From Vitrella brassicaformis (taxonomy: Eukaryota; Sar; Vitrellaceae), in assembly GCA_001179505.1 (NCBI GenBank), contig CDMY01000258.1, positions 62,001-126,000 on the forward strand: DNA of 64,000 nucleotides. Direction: 5' to 3'. The first letter of the stretch is position 1. Each line of letters starts with the position of its first letter. Below the pieces are notes generated by a model. That model did no database searches, was not told the origin of the DNA, and worked only from the letters and a program-made list of their open reading frames with translations. The position numbers and the translations under genes were made by a program. Shown one piece after another: positions 22,998-37,277 of this stretch.

Positions 22998-23628
22998 GCT
23001 TGTCAGAGGGACAGCGCAGATCTTGTCGTATGGGACATAGGTCTCGTCAAGCGTTCCCGCCACATGCCGTGGCACAGCAGCGGTTTCAGGTGGCACCCTA
23101 GGCTGCCTGACGGCTGGCGCAAGTCTGGAGAAACACAATAACCAACCGACCAACCAGGCATGAAATACGCTTCAGATCTCGCCATCAGTTGAGAACAGCT
23201 GCTGCTGCTGCTGCTGCCGCAGATCTCCCATCTCCATTCGCCGGCACCTCACGCCAGTCACGATGCAGCCCACTGGTGCACCGCCCTTACCCCGTCCCCC
23301 CGGCCCTCCCCTTTGCCAGCCACCGAAGATGCTTGACATCACCATCAGCAAGGCAGCCCGCATGGCGAGGTCGCCTCTCTGCTCACAGATCGGCACTTCA
23401 ACTCGGCACGAACAGGAGCGGCTGGGTGACGCGTGAGAGAAGCACCGCCGCGAAAGATTGGCCGCCCGCCAGTCGTCTGCGACCAGAGGCGGTCGGTTTG
23501 ATCCTGCCCGTCTCTGTCTAAGCAACCAGTGCCTGCGAGAGGCCGAGTGCGTCATCGAGATGCGGAGCGCGGCCTGGTGCGGCTTACACCCTTTCTCGCC
23601 GTGCTGCGACCTCCAGAGCCTCTCGCAG
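22998..23628. promoter_or_regulatory. Divergent intergenic region, ferredoxin / membrane protein
   Basis: About 630 bp between opposing start codons, with a (GCT)n tract at 23202-23217. Probable shared promoter; no defined element. Confidence 0.35.
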
Positions 23629-24896
23629 ATGAGGGAGCCGGCGGCACTTGGCACGGGCGACGATGATCCTGTTCCGCTGGAGATGGACTCTCCATCACCT
23701 TACGCAGTGTCGGTGGTGTCCGTGGAATCGGGGGTGTGCGAGAGTCGGCTTGACCTTGAGCAGAAGGTCGGCCTCGAGTCGACCGTCTCGGCCGAGACAG
23801 TCGGCAGCCTCGACAAGGCTCAGTGGGGCTTTTACGTGCTTCAGGTCGGCAGTCTTACGTTCTGGTTGGTGGACCGGCCCTTCGTGTACTGCACCCACGG
23901 CTGGGTGATCCCGCTGTTCTCCGTCTACTGGCTGCTGGGAGCGATCTATGCCTCCCCAGCCCTGCCCGCGTGGCTCTCCGCCGTCATCTTGGCCTTCGTC
24001 CCTGCCGTCTGGCTTACAACTCTCGTGGTCAAGCAGCTGCCTCCCCGATCGCGGATCGTCATGCCTGCCCTCACCATTATGTTCATCTACTCGGGGCTCT
24101 GCGTGGCCGCCCCATATTTCTCGCCCTTTGGGGCGTTCAACACCTTCTTGTGGATGGTACGCGAGTTGATCGTGAATGTTGTACGTCGTGGGAAGCTGGA
24201 ATGTTGTACGCCGTGTCCGTGTCTCAGGTGGGAGCTGCCTTATTCTTCGCCCATATGTTTGCCCATGTTGCCGTGCCGAGAGCCTATCCAGTGCCTCCTC
24301 CTGCCGCCTCAGACTCTAGCGCACCTTCGTCCCGCCACACGAGCCGTTGGTTCCGCGTGCAGCCGTCGGCTAACGCGTCGCAGTACAGCCTGCCGGCCTA
24401 CGAAGCTTCCGCGCTCTTTCAGTTTGTGCGACGCGCCGTCTACCAGAATCCCTGGCTGACCCACTGCCCTCAGGTGAACGCCGTCGCAGTTGAACGGCTC
24501 GTCCGATTTGCCGGTTGGGCGATTATGGGGATCGACTTTGTGTCGGACCTCGCGTTGGGCCTCGAGTTTATGGCTCGCGGCCTTATAGGGGTAGGGATCG
24601 TCATCATCGCATGTGCTATGCCGGATGCCGTGACGCAGAATACGCAGTACTACATGCGGCCACTCGAGACTCTGACGGTGCGCCAGAGCCTATTGGTATT
24701 CGGCCTGGCGGTCATTGAAGTGCCGATTGTGGTGTTGGCTTTGGTATACGGGCCTGGAGGCGATACGGCCCTCTACGCGATATCGGCGGCCTTGGCGAGC
24801 GCGATGGTGCTGGTGCGAGGAGGGCTGCTCACTGCGAGGCTGCTGGAAGTTCACCGGGGAGACGGCGAAAAGAAGGGACCCACAGCCAGGGGCTAG
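23629..24896 (+). CDS. Hypothetical polytopic membrane protein
   Basis: Two exons (23629-24156, 24228-24896) with a 71-nt GT-AG intron give 398 residues. After a soluble acidic N-terminus (MREPAALGTGDDDPVPLEMD) there are about seven to eight hydrophobic segments, including VIPLFSVYWLLGAIYASP, LSAVILAFVPAVWLTTLVV, IVMPALTIMFIYSGLCVAAP, VGAALFFAHMFAHVAV, LIGVGIVIIACAMP, SLLVFGLAVIEVPIVVLALV and LYAISAALASAMVLV. A Ser/Pro-rich loop (PVPPPAASDSSAPSS) lies in the middle. I do not recognise the family; a transporter or receptor-like role would be guesswork. In-frame ATGs also exist at 23560 and upstream; the start at 23629 is a judgement. Confidence 0.65.
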
Positions 24897-26175
24897 CTGA
24901 CAGACGATGCTGATGGTGTTTTGTTGAAGCTGTGATGACCAGTGTTGGGAAGGACTGAGGGAGAGAGGCCCCCTACAGAGCATCGTACGAAGGAAGGCAG
25001 GCAGGCAGATGGGTGTACATGTGGCTGATCTGGGTCCTCCATGGATGTCTGCCGAGTGAGATGATGCATGCAGCTGTTCTCCCAGCCCAATGGGTCAGAG
25101 GATTTTGGTGCGTACCCCTTCGCGTCTATGTACGTCTATGCAAAGAGCGGGGACCGACTTTTTGTTGGCATTGGTGTTTCTGCTTGTGTAGGAGGGACTG
25201 TTTGACAGGAGCAGTATCCTTTCTGGATGTGCTTGAATATGTATTCTTTGACTGTGCTGAAGGGCCTGTCTGTGTACAAATGGAAAGGTGTGTATACCAG
25301 ACACGCATCACTGAAGTGTCTGTCTGTCGCGTCCATCCATCCATCCCTTCTAGCTATGCAGCTAGAATCAGGCTGCAGTGAGTGGTGATATGAGTGATAT
25401 GGTCCTTGTTCGTGTCTTTATGGAAAGACAGACAGACAGACAGACAGTTTTCGCCAAATTGCCCTACACGACCGGGTCGGCCGCTGACAACCAGACGCGC
25501 ACCTTGGGGGTCTGGGTTGGTTGTTTTGACACCTTTCCCTTTTCATTGTGTCTTTTTGCGTGTTGTGTTTTCCATGGGAACACATGGGAACACACTGGAT
25601 GCCATTGGATGGATGGATGGATGCATGGACGGGTCAATGGGCGTGGCGTGCCTATCTGTCTTTGCATCCCAGCACTGCAAAGATCATAAATATGTTATCT
25701 ATGTGGGTGCGGTGTGTGCATCTCTCTCGGAACATGAATCAACCGCATTGTGTGTGACTGACAAATAGAGACATCCACTCACTCACTCCATGAAAAAGAG
25801 CCACGGCGCTCGTCTCGTCATCGCAACCAATGACCTCCACCGCCCATGCACACATACAGTACACTGACCGACTGACTGAAGCAGACACAGGCCAGCCTTC
25901 GATCACAGCTCGTCTCGTCCCATCTGCCATGCCACCAGCTTGAGTGACAATTACCCACCAACACACCACACCACAACCAGCCGTCCAGCCGGGGGCACAC
26001 ACCTCGCCCATCGATCACGCCTGCCCTCCTGTCGGATAAGCATGGTAACACAGAATGCGCCTGACACACGCACACACACAGAGAGAGAGAGAGAGAGAGA
26101 CGGTCCGTCTCATCCCGTTCCAATGCATGAAGGCATTCATTCCGTCCGTCCCACAGCACTCACTGACTGACTCCC
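24897..26175. other. Intergenic, convergent gene ends, microsatellite-rich
   Basis: About 1.3 kb tail-to-tail spacer with GACA repeats (25428-25448), GGAT repeats (25606-25623) and a GA tract (26079-26102). No credible gene. Confidence 0.6.
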
Positions 26176-29100
26176 TTACTTGTTCTGCGTCATGACATAT
26201 ATGCGGAGGTAGGGCGTCTCCATCTGCGGCCCGCCCATCAGCCCGAAGGGCATTGGGTGAGACGCCAGACCCTCACCCTCCCGCTCCCTGTCCAGCGTCA
26301 CATAGTCACGGGCGCCGGTGCCACCCTCCTGCCCCTCTCGACGACCCACAATCGCAGCCACGGCCACGCCACACAGCGACTCGTACCACCCCTCTGGACG
26401 CTGCTGCTGCTGGCCCCTGCCGTCGTCTTGCTGCTCGTCAGCTGTGGGGATGGGAATGTGGTCGCCGGCCTCTGTCACGACATGGGGCTCGTCATGGGCG
26501 GCGTCGCGTGGCCGCCTTGCCTGTCCAGTGGCGGTGTCCTGCACGGCAGCCGTCAGACCTAGCAGACGGCCTAAGAGCGCCGCCCCTCTGCCGCGATGGG
26601 GGGACCCTTCTGCCCCCTCACCATCCTGCTCTCGCGCTGGCCTCTCCCGCCGCAGCAGCAGGGTGCGCTGGCCGAAACGGACCGCCATCTCGCTCGCAGT
26701 AGTGTCGCCCCCATTGCCGCCATTGCCGCCATTGCCGCCATTGCCGGAGACGGTGCCGGGGTCGACTTGTCTGCGGTAGTCCATGACGCGGCAGTTGGCC
26801 TTGAAGTAGAGCCGTTGGGTGTGCTTGCAGCGGATGATTGAGTAGACTAGGACGGGGGGGCCGCGCTTGGATGCAGTGACAAGGACGCCCAGCTGCGGGA
26901 CCCACTCGAAGAAGGAGAGTCTGTTGAGGCCGCCCACCTGGAAGCGGGTGGGCTGCCCGGCCCACACGTTCATCACACGAGCCTGGGTTATGTATGGGTG
27001 GACACATAAACAAACAAACGAAGAAGACGTGTGTCTTGGTTGGGTGCGTCATTCTGTTCGCTGGTTGGCTGGTTGATTGCTCTAACACCCACCCACCTTG
27101 AGGCTGAGAGTGCATCGATACCCTCCCCCACCACCACCACCACCACCAGCCCCACTCGCAGATGACGCGGCGGGCTCGTCCATCTCTGCCGTCCGTTGCT
27201 CGTCGGCTGCGGCCAGTCGCTGCTCCTCCTGGTCAGCCACCTCCATCATGATCTCGCGCATTGTCTGGCCCCTCTCACCCTCGCTCTCGGCCTCACCACC
27301 ACGAGCCGCCCCCTCCCCACCTCCACCACCCCCACCTCTGAATGGCTGCAGACATCGGCTGACCGCATCTTTGAGCCTCTCGGCCACCCTCTTGCCGCCG
27401 CCGTCGATGTGTGCGTCGGTCTGGTTGAAGTCAGGCTTCATCAGATAGAGGGCCGCCTGAGATGACCCCACTAGCAGCCAATCGGAGAGCCGCCTGGCCT
27501 CGCCCGCAGTGACGGTGGGCGTGGTGTGTGTGGCGGCGTGCTGGGGGGCGGCATGGCGCATGTGGAAGGGCCCGTTGAGGCTGTAGTCGATGGTCTCGTC
27601 GTCGGAGGGCTCCTCTCCGCCGTCGTCTTGGACGACAACCATGTCGTGGGGGCTGCTGTCGTCCTCGCCGCCATCGTCGTGCTCGGGATGGTCGCCGTGC
27701 ACGAGCGCCTGGTGCCAGTCGTCAGGCACCTGCAGGTGGGCGGGGAACAGCGCCGCCAAACTGATGGGCGTGCAAGGGAGAGAGAGAGAGAGTGACAACA
27801 CACACATCCACATCACAGCCAAGTGGGTGGATGGATGCGTTCCTCTCTCTGCGATCGCCCACTTACTCTATCGGCTCGTGCAGCGCGTCCTCAGGGCGGG
27901 GACGCAGCGCGTCCGCCCAATGGGCGTCTGCATCCGCATGAGGCGCCTCTGCGTCCCCGCCCTGCGGCTCGCCACCCTCGTAGCTGTCCATCATGCCGTT
28001 GTCGGCCCCCTCCTCCTCACCCTCCGCCTCACGCGCATCCATGAAGGCGTCCTCAGAGCTTTCTCCATCGTCATGCATCTCCAATGCCGACCGGTCGCCG
28101 TTGCGGATCTCCGCCAGGATCTCGTGCACGGCCTCGCTGGCTCGCCTGAAGTCCTCTTCGCTCATGGGATGAGGTTCCCCCGACGATGATGCTGCTGCTG
28201 CTGCTGCCGGTGCAGGTGCCTCGTGGCTTCTCGTCTGCTCTTCCTCGGCTTCTGCTGCCTGTCCTGGTTGATCGGTGTTCCCTGCACCGATGTCGCCACT
28301 AGGTGCCGGCGAAGCGGCAGCATCGCTTTCTGGCCTCACCCGTGCCAGCACCAACACGTGATGCGGCCGGGACGGCTCGTCTGGTGGGTGTGGGACGGCG
28401 TCTGTCCTCTCGGGCGTGCCCGCAACGAGTCGCTCCTGGTGCTCCCGCCGCGCCGCTATGAACTGCCCGATTGAGTAGCGCCGCTCATGGATGCCGCCGT
28501 CTGCCGCAGGCTCATCTGATGATGCCGCCGCTGGTGGTGGTGGTGGTGAGTGTGTTGGGCTGAGAGGGTCGTGCTCTGAGGGGTTGAGAGAGAGTGCGGA
28601 AGCGGGCCGGGGAGGTGTGTGTCTGTCGCTGCTGCTGTGGCCGTGGTCGGGGGGCCGGTAGGGTGTGGTCTCGGGGGTGGAGGGGAGGGAGGGGGGCAGC
28701 CTGTCCGCTGCTGCCTGCCGAGCCTGCATTCATTCAGTCATCCATCCATCCATCCATCCATGGAAAGATAAAGGAGCGTGTCTGTGTCTGTCTGCTTGAT
28801 GTGGTATGTGTTGTGCAATGACCTCACCCTATGTCTCTCTGCGGCCGGGAAGGAGGACGAGTGTGCGATGGCTGCCGCGGAGGGCAGCATCTCGCGCAGC
28901 TCGGACTCGATGGCCGCCTGCAGCGTCGACCGAAACTGTGGATTCTGCACACATTCAGACATGACATCAACAAAACGGAGAGCATACCAGGAGGATCTGC
29001 TGTATTGCGTGCACACGTGTGTGTGTGTGTGTGGGGATGGTCACCATGAAGAGGCCAAATGCGTATTCGTCGCCGATTTCGTTGCCCAGCTGCTGACGGG

Positions 29101-30746
29101 TCAGCAAAGACGATGATTGACTACCCCTCTGACACACGCGCACACCCACACCCACACCCACACACACACACATGCAGCCAATACAAACTACATGCACACG
29201 CCTCTCCCCTCCCCTCTCTCTGTGCCACCCACCCACCCGTTCTTCAATGGCCCTTCTGATGAGGGGTCGCCTGTATGCCCTCTCCATCTCATTGGGAAAC
29301 CTCTCCAGCCACTGCGCTATCAGCGGATGGATCTCATTCCGATTCAGCAGCCGACCCACGCGCAGTGGAGGACACCCCAGAAAGATAGGACCACCACCTC
29401 CACCTCCACCTCCACCACCGTCCCTCGACAGCTCCGAAAATGACCGTGCGATGACCGATGACGACTGCCGCTGAGACTCGCCATCTGCCGATACTGCTGC
29501 TGCCGCTGGGGGCGGTAGGGGTGCGATGGGAGGTGTTCTGCGCCACCTGGATGTGCGCATGAAGGGCGCCCTGAGGGGCGGGTGCGGGTGTGGGTGGCCG
29601 GCCAGGTCTGCCAGAGGCCCTGTGCGTGTGAGGGAGGACCATGCTAGCCGCATTCGGGGGGGCAGCCGGAGGCTGCGAGAGAGGTCGACCTGAGTGAAGG
29701 TCGGTAGGAGAACGGACGAGTGTGTAGGTGTGTGTCATGGTTGGCTGTGTGTGGTGTGTGTGTACCTCAGGAATGTCGTCTTTGTGGACCCATCGAATGC
29801 CCCACCCCCACTCGGCGATGCGATAAATGCCCAAACACTCACCACGAGCAGCGTGCCTACACACACACACACACACACACATCCATCCATCCCCTCCACG
29901 CCCCACGTGGCCCACTCTGGTACCACAGCCGAAAGGTCCCATCTATAGAGGCCGATGCCAGATAGTCGCAGCTCTCCGGATACCCCGGGCAGTAGGCGAT
30001 AGACGGGATGTTGTGGCCATGCCCCACCAGCCGGTGCGGCGTCTGGTCCTCAGAACCGCTCAGATTCCACTCAGTGACCACGTGGGCGTTGCTGCCCACG
30101 GCGAGGATGGGCCCCTGTGAGGGCCTCGGGCGGGCGGCCGCCGAGATGCTCCAGGTGGAGTCGTCCTCGTTGGTGTAGACGTTGTGGAAAATGATGGGGT
30201 CGCGGTTCTCGCGGATGAACTGCAGCGGGTAGATGCGCACCTGATGGACGGCACGGACACAAGAGACAGGGCCATTCTCTCTCCCTCTCTGTGAGTGAGT
30301 GAGTGGATGGGTGGACAGACACCTGCGCCCGCATGGTGACGACGATGAGGCTCTCGGTGTCGCCGCAGATCTCGACAGTGATCTGGTTGATCTCCCCCGC
30401 CTCCTCGTCGACCTGCAGCCAACGCCACGGAGCCGGACCCTCCTGCAAACGATCTGACAGACAGACAGACAGATGCGCAGGTACACAGACCAATGCACAC
30501 ACAACCGGGTTTGTCAGTCAACATCACTCACCGGCCGGCGGCAGCTTCTTTCTCTTCTTGGGCGGCATGTTTGCAGGGTCGTCGATAAAGCGGCCGGTGG
30601 ACCGGCTCACCCGGAACACAAACACCTGATGGATTGATTGACGCACACAGACGGGGAGAGAGAAAAGGAGGAGCACGTGTGTGTGCAAGGACAAGCAGGC
30701 AGGCAGGCAGGCCTCGTCTGTCTGCGTCTGTCTGTCTGTCTGTCTG

Positions 30747-30778
<32 letters not shown>

Positions 30779-31124
30779 ATCTGTAATCTCGTCAGGTCGC
30801 TCACTTTGGAGAGTGCGCCAGCGAAGAGGAGTGAGTGGTCTGCACTCAGCGCCAGCACATTCATGGCCGCCACCGGCAGCACGTCGTTCATCAGCGGCGC
30901 ACGCACCGAAAACACCTGCCAGGGATGGAGGGATATATGAGCCAACACACGGGGTGTTGGTCACAACCAGGCCAACAGACAGAGAGAGAGAGAGATAAGA
31001 AACACACGTGCGATGGATGGGCGGATGAATGGATGGATGTGAGTGAGTCATCGACAGCGGCCAACTCTGAGGGCATTTGCAGCCACCCTCGGGCACCCAC
31101 CTGATGCACCTCGAAGGGCTCCAT
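26176..31124 (-). CDS. CRT10-like WD40-repeat protein
   Basis: Large multi-exon gene. The first exon is 24 nt (31124-31101, MEPFEVHQ). Next come VFSVRAPLMNDVLPVAA and NVLALSADHSLLFAGALSK (30915-30805), then a basic NLS-like block PPKKRKKLPPAG (30.55 kb). WD40-like exons follow: EAGEINQITVEICGDTESL, VRIYPLQFIRENRDPI, HGHNIPSIAYCPGYPESCDY, LASASIDGTFRLWYQ, and a WGWGIRWVHKDDIPE block near 29.8 kb. Low-complexity acidic, Gly- and Pro-rich exons occupy 27.1-29.6 kb. The last exon returns to a propeller-like strand (LNRLSFFEWVPQLGVLVTAS) and ends at 26176. The order 'EINQI', 'NIPSIAY', 'WGWG' and the terminal 'PQLGVLV' resembles CRT10 family proteins, known in yeast for effects on ribonucleotide reductase transcription; that assignment is from memory and moderate. 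Some exon phases (near 30.53 and 29.92 kb) do not resolve cleanly by eye. Confidence 0.6.
26707..26745 (-). repeat. 9-nt coding minisatellite, Gly-Asn-Gly repeats
   Basis: Four near-perfect 9-nt units (cattgccgc) encode repeated Gly-Asn-Gly inside the last exon of the CRT10-like gene. Confidence 0.8.
30717..30778 (+). repeat. (TCTG)n microsatellite
   Basis: About 62 nt of almost uninterrupted TCTG units in an intron of the CRT10-like gene. It is among the longest simple repeats in the window. Confidence 0.9.
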
Positions 31125-31474
31125 CGGCCGCACAAGCAACAGATGAGATGAGATGAGATCACACGAGTTCGGTCGGACGGACGATGGTCACGCCATCTTC
31201 TGCCTGCCGTTTTCACAGGAGATCGGACTGGTGTGCCTCAGCCATGCCCAGGCCCTCCTCTTTTCAAGCTCGCAAACTGTTTCACGACGCTGAACACCCT
31301 GGGCCTCCTCCCCAGTCCTTTTTCGCTGTTCTCGGCCTCAGCGCCCCTCTCCCGCGCCCCCTTGACACATCTGAGCGCATATACATTCATTCAGGCGGCG
31401 AGCAGCTACCTGCGGTGTTCTGTCGCCAGCCCGTCGGCTGCCTAGAGCGTAGCCATAGCGCTCTTTCCCGACAT
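31125..31474. promoter_or_regulatory. Divergent intergenic region, CRT10-like / MAP kinase
   Basis: 350 bp between opposing start codons, with a GAGAT/TGAGA repeat at 31143-31156. Probable bidirectional promoter. Confidence 0.4.
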
Positions 31475-34011
<2,537 letters not shown>

Positions 34012-37000
34012 TGCATGAGACCACATACGAGGGTGGGGAGGGAGACGGGGAGGGGGAGGAGGATGGCGAGCGCGTCAGCCCCTCCCGCTCGAGCACTCTC
34101 TGCCCGGGCTGAGTGACGGGCGGGCTGGCGGTTTTGCATACCTACTATGCAATGCAATGCAATCAGTAAGTATATCCATCCTCCCATCTATCTTTCCATC
34201 CATCCATTGATGCATCGACCACACACATCGGATCCATCCAATCCAGGAAGGGATGAGGCATACCATACCTGGTGGGCTAATGAGTGTGTGCGTGAGTGAG
34301 GCCATGAAGGTGTGCGTCATTGGAATGGATCGGTGGGGAGGTGCCTGTCTGCCTGTCTGCCTGAGTTCCGGCGCAGCTGCTGATATTGCTGATGAATGGT
34401 GACTGCCATGATGACTGACTGGATGCTCAATCGGTAGGTGCCTGCCTGCCTGCCTGCCTCCCGGCGGCTGGCCCCTTTTCCCGTTTTGTTTTTTCGTTTT
34501 GGTTCATTTGCCTCGTTTGACGGACGGATGACATCCAGCTACTTGGCTAACAGCGCGGGACAGGAGGGATCGCTGGATACATGGATGGAGGGATGGACTG
34601 ATGGATGGATGGATGCGATGCATGGGTGGCTTGCAGAGAGACGTAGCTGGGCACGTGCAGGCGAGAGCCATGCACTTTTTTCCCTGCTTAAGACAAGACG
34701 AAAGAGGAGAGAGAGAAGAGCGCGGTGAGTGCCGTCTGTCTCTGTCTGTCTGTCGGTCTGTCTTGTGTGGTGTGTGCGCTCGTGTGGGGGCCCTTCTCTC
34801 CTCTCGGACGAGCTCGCGCACCTCGATGATGCATCTCGCAGATGGGGATGCATTGTCCAGGTGCGCTTGGTGCGCCTGTGGGAAGGAGGCACCACACTGT
34901 TGTGCTGAGACTGTCCGATTGAGTGCCTACCTACTGGTATGTCTGTGTGTATACGTGTTGCATCTCAATCTGTCTGTATTTGTGTGGCTGACTGACTGAC
35001 TGTCTCGTGTCTCGGTTGGTGCCTGCTCGTTGTTCGTCTGTCGTTTATCTTGGTCCCATTATATATTCCTTGGTGTGTGGATGACTGCGCATGGCCGACA
35101 CACACACATACACACATACTAACTGACATACCTCTCTGGGAGTACACACGGGCGGGGCGGGGCGCCGCTTTATGCATTGGATCCATGGATGGATGGATGG
35201 GTAGATGGATGGATGGATGACGGACGGCGGCTGTGTCTGTGTGTATATAGAGTCTGAGTGCGTGCAGTGCAGATGGGCACCAGCGAACCGACAAACGAAC
35301 GATGGGCCAGCTGGCTTTTTCTGCGTGCGGCGGTGGGCCAATCTGCCCGCCATCGGCACAACACGTGTGTGTATGTGGGTGTGGGTGTACAGGACTCTCG
35401 ATAGATAGACAGACGACAGGATTTTTTCTAACTTATCCTCGTCTGTCTATGGTTGATTTGTTGCACCCACCCTTGCACCGCACCCTCCCTGCAGCTGCTG
35501 CTGTGTTCCTTTCCTTTCTTTCGTTTCCTTTCTCACCACATCCATCCATCCATCCATTCATTGTTCCACTCCCCCGCTCAAGTCAGTCACTCGTTTGGCA
35601 ATTTTGTTTTGTCGCATTCTTGTGTGTTTGCCTCACCCCCACGCACCCCCATGGCCAATAGATAGATCACTGGGAGGGAGGGAGGGAGGGTTGGGGCATT
35701 CCATCCATCTGTGTGTGTGGTGTAACTTTCTAACAGCTGCCGTGACGTTAATGCTGCCTGACTGTCTGTCTGTCTGCCTGGGCAACGGCGTTGAGCCAGC
35801 CAACCGACAGTGTGGTGTGCTGTCTGCCGACATACATAGCCAGAAGCGAATTTGTGGACAGGGCAGAACGCTCCACACCCACACTCACACCCACACTCAC
35901 TCTCATAGCACACACAAGCGCACACACGTGTTCCCGAAGGGAAGAGACACAGGCGAGAGGAGAGAGGGATGGGGAGAGAGATTGCCTGCGGTGGGTGATT
36001 TGTGGTGAGAGTGATGGGGTGGTTTTGATGCCTGCCTGCCGCCCATGTCATGTGTGACACACTGACTGAGCCCATTGCCGGCTTGGTTTTGCCCTTTTGA
36101 TAAGCTAAGCTCGTGGATAAATACGAGAGCTGACTGGCCCCTTCGCCAGTGCATCTGGCGCTGGATTATCGTTGTGATTATGGCTGTGCGGGAATTCGCA
36201 TACTGCTGCTGCTGCGAGTATTATAGCTGGGTATTGTCTGTGTGATGTCCACCCCTCCTCTCATTCCTTGTGTGTGCGTGCGGTGCCCGTCCCACCCCCA
36301 CCCTGAACCCCCCACCACCCCCTCTCACCTCAGCTCACCTCAGCTCAGCTCAGCTCACCCAATGGCAGTTTTTCAACCACCAGCAGCATCAACCACATGC
36401 TGCTGGACTGCCTGCCTGTCTACCTTCCTGTCTGTCTGCCTTGTTGGCGTGTTGGGAGAGAGAGAGGGGGGGGGGGTTGAAGAAGGTGATGGGGCATTTT
36501 TCACCTCGCTATGGATGGTTGGAGGGAGGGGTCGATCCTGAGCGGCGGCATGTGTGTCTGCCTGATGCTCGAGTATTACACACACACGTGATGTCTGTCT
36601 GGTGTTGAGAGCGTATGACGTACGTGTCGATTGACCAGCAAGTGAGAGAGAGAGGGGCGGAAGAGAGGGAGAGAGGGAGGGCCTGCATACCCACACAGGT
36701 GCACACAGGAGGGGAGGGGGACGGACTCATGAGGTTTGTTGCCTGTTTGTGCGTGTGGTGCATCCATCCAATGCGTGTCGATGGAATTGGCTCGGTGCCG
36801 GGCATGTGTGCGTGCATCATGGCATGCATGACACACGTGCAAGCGGCCGAGAGCTCTCTACCTCGTTAATAGATAGCCACACCACCTGCCACACACACAT
36901 GTCTCTCTCTCTCTGTCTCTCTCTGACGGTCTGTAATTCATTCATTCCATGTGTGGAGGGGGAGCTACATGAGTATGTGTCTGTGTCCAATATTGAACAC

Positions 37001-37277
37001 AGCCGTATCGGATCGCTTTACACTTTTGCATGTTTTTGTTTGAATCAAGGTCGGAAGGTTCAGCGACGATGAAACCTACAAGTTTACAACCTGGCCGCAA
37101 AACGCTTTGTTGGCCGCGAACCCTTGGAGCTGTTTTGCTGTTTTTCTCCATCCCCCGCCGCATATCGTCACTTCCCACGGGCTGTTTGCTCACCGGTCCC
37201 GTCGCGAGTGTCATGGCTGATAAAGAGAAAGACACCCGGCTGTGAGCGCAACATCAGAGGAGGAAGGCTCTGCATCC
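34012..37277. other. Long microsatellite-rich intergenic region
   Basis: About 3.3 kb with no open frame that splices or shows family similarity. It carries GATG, TCTG, CA, GA and CATCC tracts (for example 35184-35220) and a run of CAGCT units near 36331-36357. It may contain UTRs or ncRNA; I see no structure that supports naming one. Confidence 0.55.
35184..35220 (+). repeat. (ATGG)n microsatellite
   Basis: Runs of ATGG units interrupted once by gtag. Similar short tracts recur throughout the window. Confidence 0.85.

Noticed and set aside
23458-23628. Longer N-terminus for the membrane protein from a TTG at 23458
   Set aside because: Non-ATG start. The extension is Cys/Arg-rich and looks like translated 5' UTR.
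26253-26779. Several overlapping plus-strand open frames over the CRT10-like gene
   Set aside because: G+C-rich coding DNA keeps antisense frames open. These are Pro/Arg/Ser-rich shadows without splice or motif support.
37213-37245. ATG opening MADKEKDTRL as the start of the 37-40 kb gene
   Set aside because: Its phase does not join the next exon sensibly. The 13-nt exon at 37278 (MDTH) gives a clean protein-like frame.
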